Counted from the first letter of the stretch, positions 29,201 through 39,608 are shown. The stretch: DNA of 64,000 nt from Lewinellaceae bacterium (GCA_016710765.1 JADJUJ010000001.1:124001-188000); one strand, 5' to 3'. Numbers and translations are program-made. Notes: generated by a model from the sequence alone, not told the origin.

Positions 29201-30352
29201 ATGAAGCAAAAAATACGCATGGGCATGGTCGGCGGTGGCATCGGCGCCTTTATTGGTGGTGTACACCGCATTGCAGCAGCCATCGACGGAGAGATCGACC
29301 TGGTTTGCGGCGCCTTTAGCAGCGACCCCGACAAATCCAGGGCCTCTGGCGCCGAATTAGGCCTCAGCCCTGATCGTTGCTACGGCACCTACGAGGAAAT
29401 GATTCGCCGTGAAAAACGACTGCGCCCCGACAGGCGCATGCAGGTGGTATCCATTGTAACCCCCAACCATGTACACTTTGGCCCGGCCAAAATGGCACTC
29501 CAAAATGGTTTCCATGTTATTTGCGACAAACCACTGGCTTTCAGCCTCAAAGAAGCACTGGCGCTTGAAAAAATAGTAGAAAAATCGGGCCTGCTATTTG
29601 CGCTCACCCACAACTACACCGGCTACCCGATGGTCAAGCAGGCCCGGCAGATGATTCGCCACGGCGAACTGGGGGCCATTCGGAAAGTGGTGGTGGAATA
29701 TCCACAAGGCTGGCTCAGTACCCGCATCGAAGCCAGCGGCCAAAAACAGGCCAGCTGGCGTACCGACCCCACTAAAAGTGGTATCGCGGGTGCCATGGGC
29801 GATATCGGAACCCATGCCGAAAACCTCGCCGAATACATCACCGGACTGCAAATTTCGGAGCTCTGCGCCGACATCAGCACTTTCGTACCGGGCAGGGCCC
29901 TCGACGACGACGGGAATGTGCTGCTTCGTTTCAACAATGGCGCCAAAGGCGTGCTCCATGCCAGCCAAATCGCAGCTGGCGAGGAAAACGACCTCAACAT
30001 CCGGGTGTATGGCGAAAAAGGCGGATTAGCCTGGCGACAAATGGAGCCCAATACCCTGGTAGTGAAATGGCTCGACCAGCCGACCCAACTCCTGCGGACC
30101 GGCGTGGGAAACCTGTACCCGGAAGCGCTTGCCGCTGCACGCATTCCCGGTGGCCATCCGGAGGGCTATCTCGAGGCATTTGCCAACATCTACAAAAATT
30201 TTGCCCACTGCGTTCGCGCCCATGCCGAAGGCAGAACGCCAGATCCTGTTTATACCGACTTTCCCTCTGTCGCTGATGGTGTTCGGGGTATGCGCTTCAT
30301 CGAAAAAGTAATTTCCAGCGGTAAAAGCAAGCAAAAATGGGTCAAAATGTAA
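29201..30352 (+). CDS. Gfo/Idh/MocA-family oxidoreductase
   Basis: This 383-aa dehydrogenase is of the inositol/glucose-fructose oxidoreductase superfamily. The N-terminal Rossmann fold has the GxGxxG-like motif GMVGGGIGAFIGGVH. The EKP-like position reads CDKPLAF, with the catalytic Lys near residue 110. The C-terminal beta-sheet domain has GDIGTHAENLAEYITG, typical of the substrate-pocket histidine. There is no signal peptide, unlike the second family member at 50368, so it is cytoplasmic. The sugar or cyclitol substrate cannot be assigned. It is a single gene following the barrel gene's terminator. Confidence 0.85.
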   Translation: MKQKIRMGMVGGGIGAFIGGVHRIAAAIDGEIDLVCGAFSSDPDKSRASGAELGLSPDRCYGTYEEMIRREKRLRPDRRMQVVSIVTPNHVHFGPAKMALQNGFHVICDKPLAFSLKEALALEKIVEKSGLLFALTHNYTGYPMVKQARQMIRHGELGAIRKVVVEYPQGWLSTRIEASGQKQASWRTDPTKSGIAGAMGDIGTHAENLAEYITGLQISELCADISTFVPGRALDDDGNVLLRFNNGAKGVLHASQIAAGEENDLNIRVYGEKGGLAWRQMEPNTLVVKWLDQPTQLLRTGVGNLYPEALAAARIPGGHPEGYLEAFANIYKNFAHCVRAHAEGRTPDPVYTDFPSVADGVRGMRFIEKVISSGKSKQKWVKM

Positions 30353-30446
30353 GCCGAATTTTTGGTGTTGATTTCATAGAGGCATACATTTTCAACCCCA
30401 ATTGCAGCCAAATACCCATTCCTAAAGGCCAAAACCCAGTGTAGTA

Positions 30447-30773
30447 TTGATGATAAAATATATTTTACCCACCGTAGCGGCGCTGTTGGTTGGCCTGTTG
30501 TTCTGGCTTACTGTTGAAGTTGGCGCCATCGACAAGCCTGAAATGCCCGCCAGTTATTATATCGGCATGGCCATCGGCAATCTACTCATGCCTTTACTCT
30601 TTGCAGGCATAGCGGGCTTTATCAAACGCTCTTTCAGCAAAGACACAGCCTACGACTGGCGGATGTTCTACATCTTTTTGATCAGTTTCACCTTTGTTTC
30701 CGTACTGGGAAAATACAGCGAGTGGCAGGCACAGCGACAAACAGAACAAGGGGTGATACAAATAGAAAAGTGA
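30447..30773 (+). CDS. Small membrane protein of unknown function
   Basis: This 108-aa protein has three predicted membrane helices (residues about 4-24, 37-60 and 72-92). The charged C-terminal tail (EWQAQRQTEQGVIQIEK) is probably cytoplasmic. No family is recognised. It lies 94 bp downstream of the oxidoreductase gene and overlaps its own terminator stem with its stop codon. Confidence 0.55.
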   Translation: MMIKYILPTVAALLVGLLFWLTVEVGAIDKPEMPASYYIGMAIGNLLMPLLFAGIAGFIKRSFSKDTAYDWRMFYIFLISFTFVSVLGKYSEWQAQRQTEQGVIQIEK

Positions 30774-30800
30774 GGACTGTATCTGTAGCCCTCACTTTTT
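30766..30800 (+). terminator. Terminator overlapping the stop codon of the small membrane protein
   Basis: A stem of about 9 bp (30767-30775 with 30790-30798) with a 14-nt loop runs into a T5 tract. The stop TGA (30771-30773) lies in the left arm. Confidence 0.65.
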
Positions 30801-30917
30801 AGCCTTGGCATGGCCCCACTTCAATGCCATTCAATTGGTACATGGATCAGTAAACCCTTGTTACAGGATAAATGGCGGTGTCCTGAACGCAAAAGCTGAC
30901 ATCTACCCTTCTCCATG

Positions 30918-31781
30918 CTACAGCGCATTGAATTTCACCAGTTCATACTCGGGCGAACACTCAAATAATTGGTGAAGGATACCGATATGCCCGGATCCAA
31001 AAAGCACCAGAATCCTGTCGTCGGGTTTGGCTTCTATCCGCTGAATATTTCTAAAAATACGCAGGTTGCGACTGTACCAATACAGGGCAAGGGCATCGGC
31101 GCCGTTGAAATCGCCGAGTTTGAAATCGCCGCAAAGGTAGGCGCCATAAGCACGCCGGATGGCTTGTTCCGAATTGGAAAGCTTGAAGTAATCTAGCAGG
31201 TTCATCCTGACAGAGAGTTTGTTGTCTTCGTCATACATTTTTTTGTACCGAAGCGAGGTAGCATCATCGCTAATCCAGTCATAGCCCTCAAATACCCCGT
31301 CAAGGTACTTGCGGAAGGCGATGGAATCTGCTGTATTCGCCATATCATAATCTACTCCGGCAGCATCACAGCCATACAAGGTATCCAATGCAAACTGACG
31401 CATTAACCGAAATGCAATCTGATCAATTTCTTGTGGCCGGAGCGGTTCGCCTTCGTTCTGCCACCTGTCATATCTGCGAAGCAAGTAGCCCGTATTTCTT
31501 CCCGCTTCTACAACAACTTTGGTAGGTCGAAACCGCGCTAAATAGCCTACAAGTTCCAGCAATTCTACTTGCTTTGTTTCCGATAAAATGTCAATTTGAT
31601 CTTCTTTAGACACTTTGTGCGCATCCAGGTTCGGATATCCGAAATGGAAAGTACCAACCAGCAGCACTTTCGGAACGCCTTCGGGCGCAAGCAGGATGGA
31701 GTCAGGAAAATCCGTGTTTTGGGCAGTGGTTCCAGCAATCGTCAGGAACAAGGCCAAGGCAGTGAGCATACAATTTTTCAT
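30918..31781 (-). CDS. DUF5694 / TraB-like exported protein
   Basis: This 287-aa protein has a signal peptide (MLTALALFLTIAGTTAQ). The DUF5694-type N-terminal motif is VLLVGTFHFGYPNLDAHK and the C-terminal motif is VLFGSGHIGILHQLF. The pair of His-containing motifs resembles the TraB/GumN (Tiki-like) fold, some members of which are metalloproteases. Activity here is unproven. The start MKNCML at 31781 is chosen because the upstream extension to 31892 precedes the signal peptide. It is divergent from the LytS-type kinase. Confidence 0.7.
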   Translation of the reverse strand: MKNCMLTALALFLTIAGTTAQNTDFPDSILLAPEGVPKVLLVGTFHFGYPNLDAHKVSKEDQIDILSETKQVELLELVGYLARFRPTKVVVEAGRNTGYLLRRYDRWQNEGEPLRPQEIDQIAFRLMRQFALDTLYGCDAAGVDYDMANTADSIAFRKYLDGVFEGYDWISDDATSLRYKKMYDEDNKLSVRMNLLDYFKLSNSEQAIRRAYGAYLCGDFKLGDFNGADALALYWYSRNLRIFRNIQRIEAKPDDRILVLFGSGHIGILHQLFECSPEYELVKFNAL

Positions 31782-32105
31782 GGTGGTAAAATTTTTGCCA
31801 AAGGTCAGCTTCGTGCAATCCTTTGGTAAAAAAAATCGGTCAGTTCCGGTTGCGGGTCGGTGAGTAGAAAACTGCTGTGTACCGGAGTTCAACGGCCATT
31901 ATTGCGGATTTACCGAAGCCCTGCCGAGCTTTACCGATTACCGATGGTGGTAGTGAACCTTTATTTGATATCTTTGAAACCGCCTCGATTGCCGCCAGCC
32001 CAAGGGGTAATGTATGCCAAGTGCTGCCTGGTTTTGTCCGCATCCTTTGCATGACCGATAAAAAGCAGCCCATGGCCTGGTGCACGAAATTTAACCTTAG
32101 CAAAC
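31782..32105. other. Divergent intergenic region, no gene seen
   Basis: About 320 bp lie between the DUF5694 gene and the histidine kinase. Short open frames cross it on both strands, but none has a plausible start, length or family match. It presumably holds two divergent promoters. Confidence 0.5.
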
Positions 32106-33145
32106 ATGAAACCGGACTTTCGCAACCTCATTTTGTGGTTCTTGCTCTTTTCCTATTCTTCAGCCCGGTAAGAATTTGGGCGGTCACTTCCAGCTTTGAA
32201 AAGGCCTTTGGTTTTATTTTTCAATATAAAAGCCTGGTACTAACACTGGGCTCCATGCTTTCCTTTTTTGCCTACACATTGCTGGCTTATCTGGCACTGA
32301 AAGCCTGGTATCCGGTCAGGTCCCTTGTTGATGGAGTATGTTTGACTTTATCCATGCCTTCAATACTGCTAGTGGGCGTAGCCCTCAGGTATTTGATTCA
32401 GGAAGTGATCAGTTTCAAAATTTTTGGCTTTGGCAATTACCCGGAGGATTACGGACTTCAAAACTATTTTTTTGACAATTCGTACTACGGACTTATGTAT
32501 TCCGCGCTTGGGATTGTGGCTTATTTTTCCCACTATGCCCGCTACAAGGAGCAGAAGCAGCTGGAATTACTGCTGCAACAAAAACAAACAGAGCTCGCCT
32601 TTTTGCGCGCGCATATCAATCCCCATTTCTTGTTCAACAGCCTGAACAACATCTATGCGCTCATACACGATGGATCCGGCGAATCGCTGAAAGCAGTGGA
32701 AAAGCTGTCTGGGCTGCTGCGCTATGCACTTTATGAAAAAACGGAAAAAGTGCCCCTGAAAAAAGAACTTGAAGCCATTCGGGACTTTATCAGTCTGGAG
32801 CGGTTGCGCTATAGCACCGAGCCGGAAATCAGGTGGAAAACGGATGCCTGTCTGGAGGACAGGCAGATCGCCCCGCTGCTCCTGATTCCTTTAATAGAAA
32901 ATGCTTTCAAACATGGAGATGTGCGCAGCCCGATCATCATTGGTTTGTATAAGCAGGGCGACTGGCTGTGCTTCAGCGTAGAAAATGCTTGTGTAGCCAA
33001 AGCAAAACACGCACAAGGCGGAATTGGCCTGCAAAACATCAAAAAACGACTGGAACTACTTTACGCCAGACATCAGGTGCTTGAAGTGCGCAATGCAGCC
33101 GGGCATTTTCATGTTTTACTAAAAATAAAACTCGACGCATGCTGA
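32106..33145 (+). CDS. LytS-like sensor histidine kinase (frameshift near the N terminus)
   Basis: Membrane histidine kinase of the His_kinase/LytS type. It starts MKPDFRNLILWFLLF at 32106. One T is missing from the TTTT run at 32148-32151, after which the main frame gives FFSPVRIWAV and four further hydrophobic segments. The phospho-acceptor motif HINPHFLFNSLNNI and the HATPase region (LLIPLIENAFKHG, GGIGLQNIKKRLELLY) are complete. The repaired length is about 346 aa. The alternative in-frame start at 32051 lacks a membrane-like N terminus. Its 3' end overlaps the LytTR regulator by 7 bp, so they form a kinase-regulator pair. Confidence 0.85.
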
Positions 33146-33834
33146 CTTGTATGGTCATAGACGATGAGCCCCTTGCCTTGCGCCTGATATCAGGCTATGT
33201 GGAAAAAACCGAAGGGCTGGAACTCATGGGCGGCTTTACGGACCCCATTGTGGCTTTGCGCGCACTGGATACCCGGCCTCCGGATCTAATTTTTCTGGAT
33301 ATCCAGATGCCCGAATTGACGGGATTGCAATTTATGAAAATTGCCTCCGGAAAATGTGAAATAGTGATCACAACTGCCTATCACGAGTTTGCAGTAGAGG
33401 GTTTTAATCACGATGCCGCCGACTACCTGCTAAAGCCCATCAGCTTTGAGCGTTTTCTGATGGCTATTTCCAGGGTCAGACGACGCTTGGGTAGCCCCAC
33501 AGAGCCCGTCTTGCCAGATTCATCCGGAAACATCTTCGTTAAAGACGGGAAGCGTATGCGAAAAGTGGAATTGAAAGACATTTTGTACCTCGAAGGTTTG
33601 GGCGATTACGTGACCATTCACGCTGAGGGAGGTAAGATCCTGACTTCGGAAAATTTGAAAGACCTGGAAAAAAAGCTACCTGCTCCAACATTCATCCGGA
33701 TTCACAAATCATTTTTAGTAGCGATCGACAAGATCAGTTACATCGAAAACAACAGGGTGGTCATCCAGTCCAGGCATTTACCGGTCAGTGACACCTATAA
33801 ACAAGAATTCTGGAAGCAAATCAGAGGTTATTGA
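33139..33834 (+). CDS. LytTR-family response regulator
   Basis: This 231-aa regulator has a receiver domain (residues 1-115) with acidic pair DD near 8-9, phospho-acceptor Asp54 (IFLDIQMPEL) and Lys near 101 (YLLKPISF). The C-terminal LytTR DNA-binding domain (about 130-231) has FVKDGKRMRKVELKDILYLE and FIRIHKSFLVAIDKI. The start overlaps the kinase gene by 7 bp, indicating translational coupling. Targets are not evident; feoAB begins about 190 bp downstream but has its own predicted promoters. Confidence 0.9.
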   Translation: MLTCMVIDDEPLALRLISGYVEKTEGLELMGGFTDPIVALRALDTRPPDLIFLDIQMPELTGLQFMKIASGKCEIVITTAYHEFAVEGFNHDAADYLLKPISFERFLMAISRVRRRLGSPTEPVLPDSSGNIFVKDGKRMRKVELKDILYLEGLGDYVTIHAEGGKILTSENLKDLEKKLPAPTFIRIHKSFLVAIDKISYIENNRVVIQSRHLPVSDTYKQEFWKQIRGY

Positions 33835-33853
33835 CCATCATCACCATTGCTTG

Positions 33854-33897
33854 TGACTTAAATCAAGTTTGCTATGCCGTGCTAAAACCTACTTTTG
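33854..33897 (+). promoter_or_regulatory. FNR-type box and promoter P1 upstream of feoAB
   Basis: TGACTTAAATCA at 33854-33865 is a near-palindrome that keeps the TGA(N6)TCA core of the FNR consensus TTGATnnnnATCAA. TACTTTTG at 33890-33897 fits the TAnnTTTG -7 element. If transcription starts about 5 bp downstream, the box centre lies near -42, the class II activator position. Confidence 0.5.
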
Positions 33898-33953
33898 CCA
33901 GCGTGCGCAGCCAACTTGGAATTTGACAAAACCATGGCGCAAAAAATAGGTGC

Positions 33954-33997
33954 CAAAATCCAAAACAAACCCTACTTTTGCGCTGTTTGGATTTTGT
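33954..33997 (+). promoter_or_regulatory. Second feoAB promoter within an inverted repeat
   Basis: A second TACTTTTG at 33973-33980 is flanked by arms CAAAATCCAAAAC and GTTTGGATTTTG (33955-33967 with about 33985-33996, one bulge). This could be an operator for a metal-responsive repressor. Confidence 0.35.
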
Positions 33998-34027
33998 CTA
34001 AATAAATAACACTGCCGCACGACTATT

Positions 34028-34261
34028 ATGCAACGCCGGTACCGCACCATTCCAGAACTTCGTTTGCACGAAAGTGCCAAAGCCATCGCCTTTGCAGACA
34101 CCGCGCTTGCCGGTAAACTCACTGCAATGGGCTTACTTCCTGGCACACTGGTAGAAATGGTCCGCAAAGCGCCTTTTGGCAAAGCCTATTATATAAAGGC
34201 TGATGGTGTGCGGCTGGCCCTTCGCGAAGAAGAGGCGGCAAGCATACTATTGGAAGCATGA
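34028..34261 (+). CDS. feoA: Ferrous iron transport protein A
   Basis: This 77-aa protein has the SH3-like FeoA fold (ADTALAGKLTAMGLLPGTLVEM...GVRLALREEEAASILLEA). It assists the FeoB Fe(II) transporter. The stop overlaps the feoB start by 4 bp (ATGA), so the two are translationally coupled. The length is normal. Confidence 0.9.
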   Translation: MQRRYRTIPELRLHESAKAIAFADTALAGKLTAMGLLPGTLVEMVRKAPFGKAYYIKADGVRLALREEEAASILLEA

Positions 34262-36377
34262 ACAACAGCAAGGTGCTGCGCATTGCCCTTGCTGGCAATC
34301 CCAACAGCGGAAAATCCACAGTTTTTAACCTACTGACCGGCCTTCGGCAGAAGACGGGTAATTTCCCCGGCGTAACAGTCGATATCAAAGAGGGGAAAAT
34401 TCGCTTTCCCGGCGGGACGGAAGCACGGCTCATCGACTTACCCGGCACTTACAGCCTGCACCCCAATGCTTCCGATGAGCAGCTCGTTACCAGTATTCTG
34501 AGCAACCCTACCGATCCTGCTTTCCCGGATGTGATTGTTTATGTAGCCGATGTTACCCACCTGGAAAAACACCTGTTGCTGCTGACGCAAATTATCGATT
34601 TGGGCATTCCGGTCATGGTCGCGCTGAACATGTCGGATACCGCGGCACAAATGGGAATTCGGGTAAACACCCAACTGCTTGAACAAAAAATCGGCGTACC
34701 TTTTGTCAATATTTCCGGCCGAACCGGTGAAAACCTCCCCCAGTTGTTGCTCGATCTGGAGCGTTTTGCTACAAGCAAACCTACACTGCCTGGCCCTTTT
34801 TATCCCTTTGGTGAAACAGAAAAGCAAGTTGTAGAAGCCGTCATCCAAAATTTTAAAGTCAATAACCCCTACCGGGCGCTGCTCTGGGCACACCATGCCG
34901 ATTGGTTGCCTTTTTTAACCGCTGAAGAAAGGGCCACCCTGCGCACAATCGTGCACACCAAATCCCTACAGTCGTTACGGACGCAGGTGGACGAAACCCT
35001 GGACCGCTACGACCGCTTCACGCCCATTGTGCAAACAGCGATACAACAGCCGCGTGCTTTCCCAGAAACCAATACCGACAGGATAGATACCGTGCTTACC
35101 CACCGCTTATGGGGCCCTTTGATCTTTTTTTCCATCATGCTCCTGGTTTTCCAAGCCATTTACGACTGGAGTACTTGGCCAATGGACATGATTGAAACGG
35201 TATTCTCGGATTTAAACGACTGGATCGGAAAGGCCCTTCCCGACAATTGGTTCCGAAGCCTGCTTACCGATGGTGTATTGGCCGGACTGGCTGGCATTTT
35301 GGTGTTTGTACCTCAAATTGCCATCCTTTTTTCCTCATCAGTATACTGGAAGAAGTAGGCTATATGGCCCGGGTAGTGTTTATGTTTGATAAGTCGATGC
35401 GGCGCTTTGGCATGAACGGCCGAAGCATCATTTCGCTCATCAGCGGCGGCGCCTGCGCGGTGCCAGCCATCATGAGCGCTCGCACCATCGGAAATTGGAA
35501 AGAACGGCTGATTACCATCCTTGTCACGCCGTTCATCAGCTGCAGTGCCCGCCTGCCGGTATATGCCGTATTGATTGGACTTGCAGTACCGCCCAAACGC
35601 ATTTTGGGTATACTCAGCCTGCAAGGCCTCACTTTTGGCAGCATGTACCTGCTCGGAATTGTAGCAGCCTTGGCTTCGGGCTGGGCAATGAAAAAATGGC
35701 TGCACACCCGCGAGGTATCTTACCTCGCCATTGAATTACCCGTTTATCGCGCACCCCACTGGAAAAATGTTTGGATGACCCTTTGGGAAAAAGTATCAGC
35801 TTTTGTTTGGGGTGCCGGTAAAATTATTTTCGTCATTTCAATTCTATTGTGGGGCCTGGCCAGTTTTGGGCCTTCTGGTGCATTGCAACATGCCGAAACC
35901 ACGGCCATTCAGGATGCCAGCACGCTTCAATTGGATACGGCCCAAACCAATGGAATGATTGCGGCCCGCAAACTGGAGGCCTCCTACGCCGGTATTGCCG
36001 GAAAGGCCATAGAGCCCGCCATCCGCCCGCTGGGTTATGATTGGAAGATTGGCATCGCGCTCATCACTTCCTTTGCTGCCCGTGAAGTTTTCGTGGGCAC
36101 CATGTCAACAATTTACAGCATCGGTAGTGCCGACGATGATGTGGCCCTTCGGCAAAAAATGAAACTGGCCAAGTTTGATGATACAGGCAAGCCCGTGTAT
36201 TCCCTCGCGACAGCCCTTTCCCTGCTCGTTTTTTATGCCCTGGCCATGCAGTGTATGAGTACTATTGCTGTCGTAAAAAAAGAGACCGGTACATGGAAAT
36301 GGGCCTTGCTCCAGTTTGTTTTCATGAGCGCCATGGCCTATTTGGGCGCATTGTTAACTTACCTAATCTTTTCCTAA
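34258..36377 (+). CDS. feoB: Ferrous iron transporter FeoB (one frameshift)
   Basis: G-protein-coupled membrane Fe(II) transporter of about 706 aa after repair. G1 is GNPNSGKST (residues about 13-21), G3 DLPGTYSL, and the G4-like segment is VALNMSD. The first frame ends at 35358; one T is missing from the T6 run at 35327-35332. The second frame continues FFLISILEEVGYMARVVFMFDK into the Gate domains (GGACAVPAIMSAR, ITILVTPFISCSARLP) and C-terminal helices to 36377. The break sits in a homopolymer of a conserved transporter and is likely a read error. It is regulated by the upstream FNR-type site if the prediction holds. Confidence 0.92.
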
Positions 36378-36398
36378 AACAAGTCTTGGCCCCTCAGA

Positions 36399-37053
36399 TC
36401 AGCCTCCAACGCCCAATGCATTCCAGACCGGGTCGCCTTCCGGAATTGGTGCTGTAAACGACAGCAGTTCCCCACTAAAGGGGTGCTCCAGGGAAAGTTT
36501 CCAGGCATGCAGGTGAATCGACCGATCGCGGTTGCTGCGGCGCGCGCCGTACTTCACATCTCCTTTTACGATGCAACCGATTTCGGCCAATTGGGCCCTG
36601 ATTTGGTGAAAACGGCCGGTTTCCAGTGTAATTTCCAGCAAATGATAGCGCTCACTGGACCGGACCCAACGGTAATGCAGCACTGCTGCCTCTGCCCCGG
36701 GATCGGTTTGCTGGCATACCACCGCTTTTTTCTTTTGTCCGTCGCGGGATAAAAAGTGGCGCAGGGTATCATGCGTTTTTTCAGGCATTTTTTCAACCGC
36801 GGCCAGGTATTTTTTCAATACTGCCCTGCTGAAAACCCGCCTGCAAAAGTGTGGCGGCCTCCTTTGTTTTTGCCAGGAGTACCAGGCCGCTCACCGGGCG
36901 GTCGATGCGGTGTACCAAAAAAACTTCCTTTTTGCAGTGTTCATTGGCCTGGTCGAGTAACGATGTATCGCGGGTTTGATCGGGTTGAACCGGTAACCCT
37001 GCGGGTTTATTACACACCAGCAGCTGGCTGTCTTCAAATAATATTGCTTTCAT
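36399..37053 (-). CDS. RluA-family RNA pseudouridine synthase (frameshift)
   Basis: About 217 aa after repair. The N-terminal frame (37053-36820) has the catalytic Asp motif HRIDRPVSGLVLLAK. An indel in the A6 run (T6 at 36810-36815 on the plus strand) shifts to the frame with KYLAAVEK, LETGRFHQIRAQLAEIGC and DVKYGAR. It lacks an N-terminal S4 domain, as in the short RluA/RluC-like members that act on rRNA or tRNA; the target uridine is unknown. Its start overlaps the DUF4834 gene stop by 4 bp. Confidence 0.85.
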
Positions 37054-37256
37054 GATATTTCTTCATAATCGATAAAATCAGCATCGTCATCGTCTTTACG
37101 GCGCTGTATTTCCACCGTGCCCTCCGGCTTACGCGCAGGAGGTGGCTGCGGCGGCGTGTGAAAATGTCGCTGGTGGGAGGTAGTTTGTAAAACCTGGCGC
37201 AGCAAACGGTAAAACCAAAGTATCGCCAGGAAAGTAAAGATCCATTTCAGCATCAT
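37050..37256 (-). CDS. DUF4834 small membrane protein
   Basis: This 68-aa protein has an N-terminal transmembrane helix (WIFTFLAILWFYRLLRQVL), a Pro-rich linker (TPPQPPPARKP) and an acidic C terminus ending FIDYEEIS. The pattern matches DUF4834 proteins of Bacteroidota. Function is unknown. It overlaps the downstream pseudouridine synthase by 4 bp and follows the EamA transporter, suggesting one transcript. Confidence 0.7.
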   Translation of the reverse strand: MMLKWIFTFLAILWFYRLLRQVLQTTSHQRHFHTPPQPPPARKPEGTVEIQRRKDDDDADFIDYEEIS

Positions 37257-37286
37257 TGCTGTACAATTTTTATGCGGCCGGCTGGC

Positions 37287-38189
37287 TCAGGAAGAGGCCA
37301 CCTTTTTCCCTTCCACCATCCATTTCAACAACGGATGGCTGAATACTGCCACTAATATAATCAAAACACCGAGATAAAAACCCGGATCCATCTCTTTGTC
37401 TTCCCGGAAAATCAGAATCGCCAACAGAACACCATAAACGGGTTCCAGGTTGATGGTAAGGTTGGTTGCAAAGGCTGTAAGATGACGCATGGCCACCAGA
37501 GAAAGGTAATAAGGCAACAAAGTGCAAGCAATGGCCAATACGAGTAACCAGGCGATATCGCTGCCCATGGGCTGTATGCGCATAGTGGGTTGCCAATATA
37601 ATACGAAGGGCATGGCCACACAACAAATTAGAAAAGCCGAAAACAATTCCACAAAGGTCATGACCAATGCAGGTGGTGGTGTTTTATCGAGAATCCGCTT
37701 GTTGAGGGCTGTAAAAACGGCTGCCAAAAACGCACCCACTACGCCAATGGCAAAACCAATTTTCATAGAAAAATCGATGTGGCCTACCACCAGCGCCATA
37801 CCGGGCAAAATCAAAATGCCAAGGGCCAATTCATACCAGCGAATGCGCTGCTTGAGGATAACCGGTTCTGCCAACGCCGAAAACAGGCTGGTTGCCCCCA
37901 TGGTGGCTACCGCCACCGAGGCGTTTGACAGTTTGACGGCGCCGTAAAAACACAACCAATGCACGCCTACCAGGCAGCCAACCAATACCAATTGCCGCAA
38001 AACGGGTCGCGAAATGCTGCGCAAGGCCGCTTTGGGAATGATAAACCATAAGGCCACACTACACAACAATACCCGCCACCAAACCAATGGAAGCGCCTGT
38101 AAAGTGATGAGTTTACCCAAAATGGCGGTAAAACCCCACAACATCACGCAAAAATGAAGGTAAAGGTAGGCTCGCAGTTTGTCGGTCAT
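37287..38189 (-). CDS. EamA/DMT-family transporter
   Basis: This 300-aa protein has ten predicted membrane helices in two EamA repeats (for example WWRVLLCSVALWFIIPKA and ACTLLPYYLSLVAMRHL). Drug/metabolite transporters of this family export or import small metabolites; the substrate cannot be inferred. It is the first gene of a minus-strand unit that continues into DUF4834 and the RluA-type enzyme, 30 bp apart. Confidence 0.85.
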   Translation of the reverse strand: MTDKLRAYLYLHFCVMLWGFTAILGKLITLQALPLVWWRVLLCSVALWFIIPKAALRSISRPVLRQLVLVGCLVGVHWLCFYGAVKLSNASVAVATMGATSLFSALAEPVILKQRIRWYELALGILILPGMALVVGHIDFSMKIGFAIGVVGAFLAAVFTALNKRILDKTPPPALVMTFVELFSAFLICCVAMPFVLYWQPTMRIQPMGSDIAWLLVLAIACTLLPYYLSLVAMRHLTAFATNLTINLEPVYGVLLAILIFREDKEMDPGFYLGVLIILVAVFSHPLLKWMVEGKKVASS

Positions 38190-38286
38190 AATTGCGACAA
38201 AGGTAATCCAGCGCTTTAGAATTTGTCTAAATTTTATCCTACAAGAGGCTTTACACTGGTGTGACAGTGACCAAAAGCCATTGCAT

Positions 38287-38294
38287 TAATTTTG
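38287..38294 (+). promoter_or_regulatory. Predicted hemA -7 element
   Basis: The sequence TAATTTTG fits TAnnTTTG, 33 bp before the hemA ATG. No clear -33 element is seen. Confidence 0.35.
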
Positions 38295-38327
38295 TGGCTA
38301 ATTTTTACCTGAATTCCTCATAAGCAT

Positions 38328-39608
38328 ATGCTCGAAGGTTATCACTGTCTTACCCTGACGCATCGCGAAGCGCCGCTGGAAACCATTGGACAGCTCGTAC
38401 TGCGCAACGATGCCGACCGCACTCCCGAGCTGGTGCTTCAGCAATTGAAAACCCGATTTGATTGGGAAGAGGTTTTCTACCTGGCGACCTGCAACAGGGT
38501 CTTGTTTTTTTATTACCAGGCCGTGCCCGCTAAAGGTGTCGAACCTGCAACCTTGGTTGCCCTGCTTCGCCCCGATCTGCCCGCTCAAAAACAAGCAGAA
38601 ACCGCCAGCTACATCCGGCAGATCAACGGTGGGGAAGCTATTCAACACCTGCTGGAGGTAGCCTCTTCAATGGACAGCCTCGTGATTGGAGAACGGGAAG
38701 TTATTCGGCAAATGCGGGAAGCCTTTGAGCAAAGCCGGGATTGGGGGCTTACCGGCGATCACCTGCGCCTGCTGATGCGTTTTACCATTGAAACGGCAAA
38801 GTCGGTTTACAGCCAAACAGGAATCGGAGAAAAAGCGCTTTCGGTCGTTGCGCTGGCCTTTCGGGAAATGGAAAAACACGGATTACACCGCGACCAACGC
38901 ATCCTGCTGGTAGGCGCCGGACAAACCATCGCACTGGTGGCAAAATTTCTCGACAAATCGGGCTTTCGCAACACTGCCGTCTTTAACAGAAGCCTCGACA
39001 AAGCCGAAGCTGTAGCCGAATACCTCGGTGGAAAAGCATACCCGCTGGAGGCTTTGGCTAGTTACCAGCAAGGTTTTGATGTCATGATTGTCTGTACCGG
39101 AGCAGCAAACCCCATCATCACCACAGATCTTTACGAGCAGCTGCTTGCTGCCGAAACCGGTCCCAAAACAGTGGTCGATCTCGCCGTCCCCAACAATGTT
39201 GCTAAATCGGTGGTTGCGAACTTTCCGATGCATTACATCCAGATCGAAGGGCTGCGCGATGCCGCGCGCGAAAACCTGGCCTACCGAGAAAAAGAACGCG
39301 AAAAAGCGGCTGTGCTGATTCAGGATAAAATTTACGAATTCCGCCAACGTTGGCACGAGCGCCAGGTAGAGCGTTCGATGTACCCCATTGCAGAGGCCAT
39401 CAAAGCGGTGCGGGAAAAAGCGGTGTCGGAAGTGTTTGGCAAAGACTTTGACCAACTCGACCCAGCAGCTCAGGAACTGGTACACCGCATGTTGGCGTAC
39501 ATGGAGAAAAAATGCGTCGCCATTCCCATGAAGGCCGTAAAAGAAATCGTGCTCCACGCTTCCCGGGAGCGGAAAATGCAGCCCGCCACCGATCCTGCAA
39601 AACCCTGA
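38328..39608 (+). CDS. hemA: Glutamyl-tRNA reductase
   Basis: HemA catalyses the first step of C5-pathway tetrapyrrole synthesis, reducing glutamyl-tRNA(Glu) to glutamate-1-semialdehyde with NADPH. The protein is 426 aa, the usual length. The catalytic Cys55 (LATCNRV), the signature SSMDSLVIGEREVIRQMREAF, the NADPH-binding ILLVGAGQTIALVAKFL and a C-terminal dimerisation helix are visible. It is intact. It is divergent from the EamA gene and convergent with polA (36 bp between stops). Confidence 0.95.
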   Translation: MLEGYHCLTLTHREAPLETIGQLVLRNDADRTPELVLQQLKTRFDWEEVFYLATCNRVLFFYYQAVPAKGVEPATLVALLRPDLPAQKQAETASYIRQINGGEAIQHLLEVASSMDSLVIGEREVIRQMREAFEQSRDWGLTGDHLRLLMRFTIETAKSVYSQTGIGEKALSVVALAFREMEKHGLHRDQRILLVGAGQTIALVAKFLDKSGFRNTAVFNRSLDKAEAVAEYLGGKAYPLEALASYQQGFDVMIVCTGAANPIITTDLYEQLLAAETGPKTVVDLAVPNNVAKSVVANFPMHYIQIEGLRDAARENLAYREKEREKAAVLIQDKIYEFRQRWHERQVERSMYPIAEAIKAVREKAVSEVFGKDFDQLDPAAQELVHRMLAYMEKKCVAIPMKAVKEIVLHASRERKMQPATDPAKP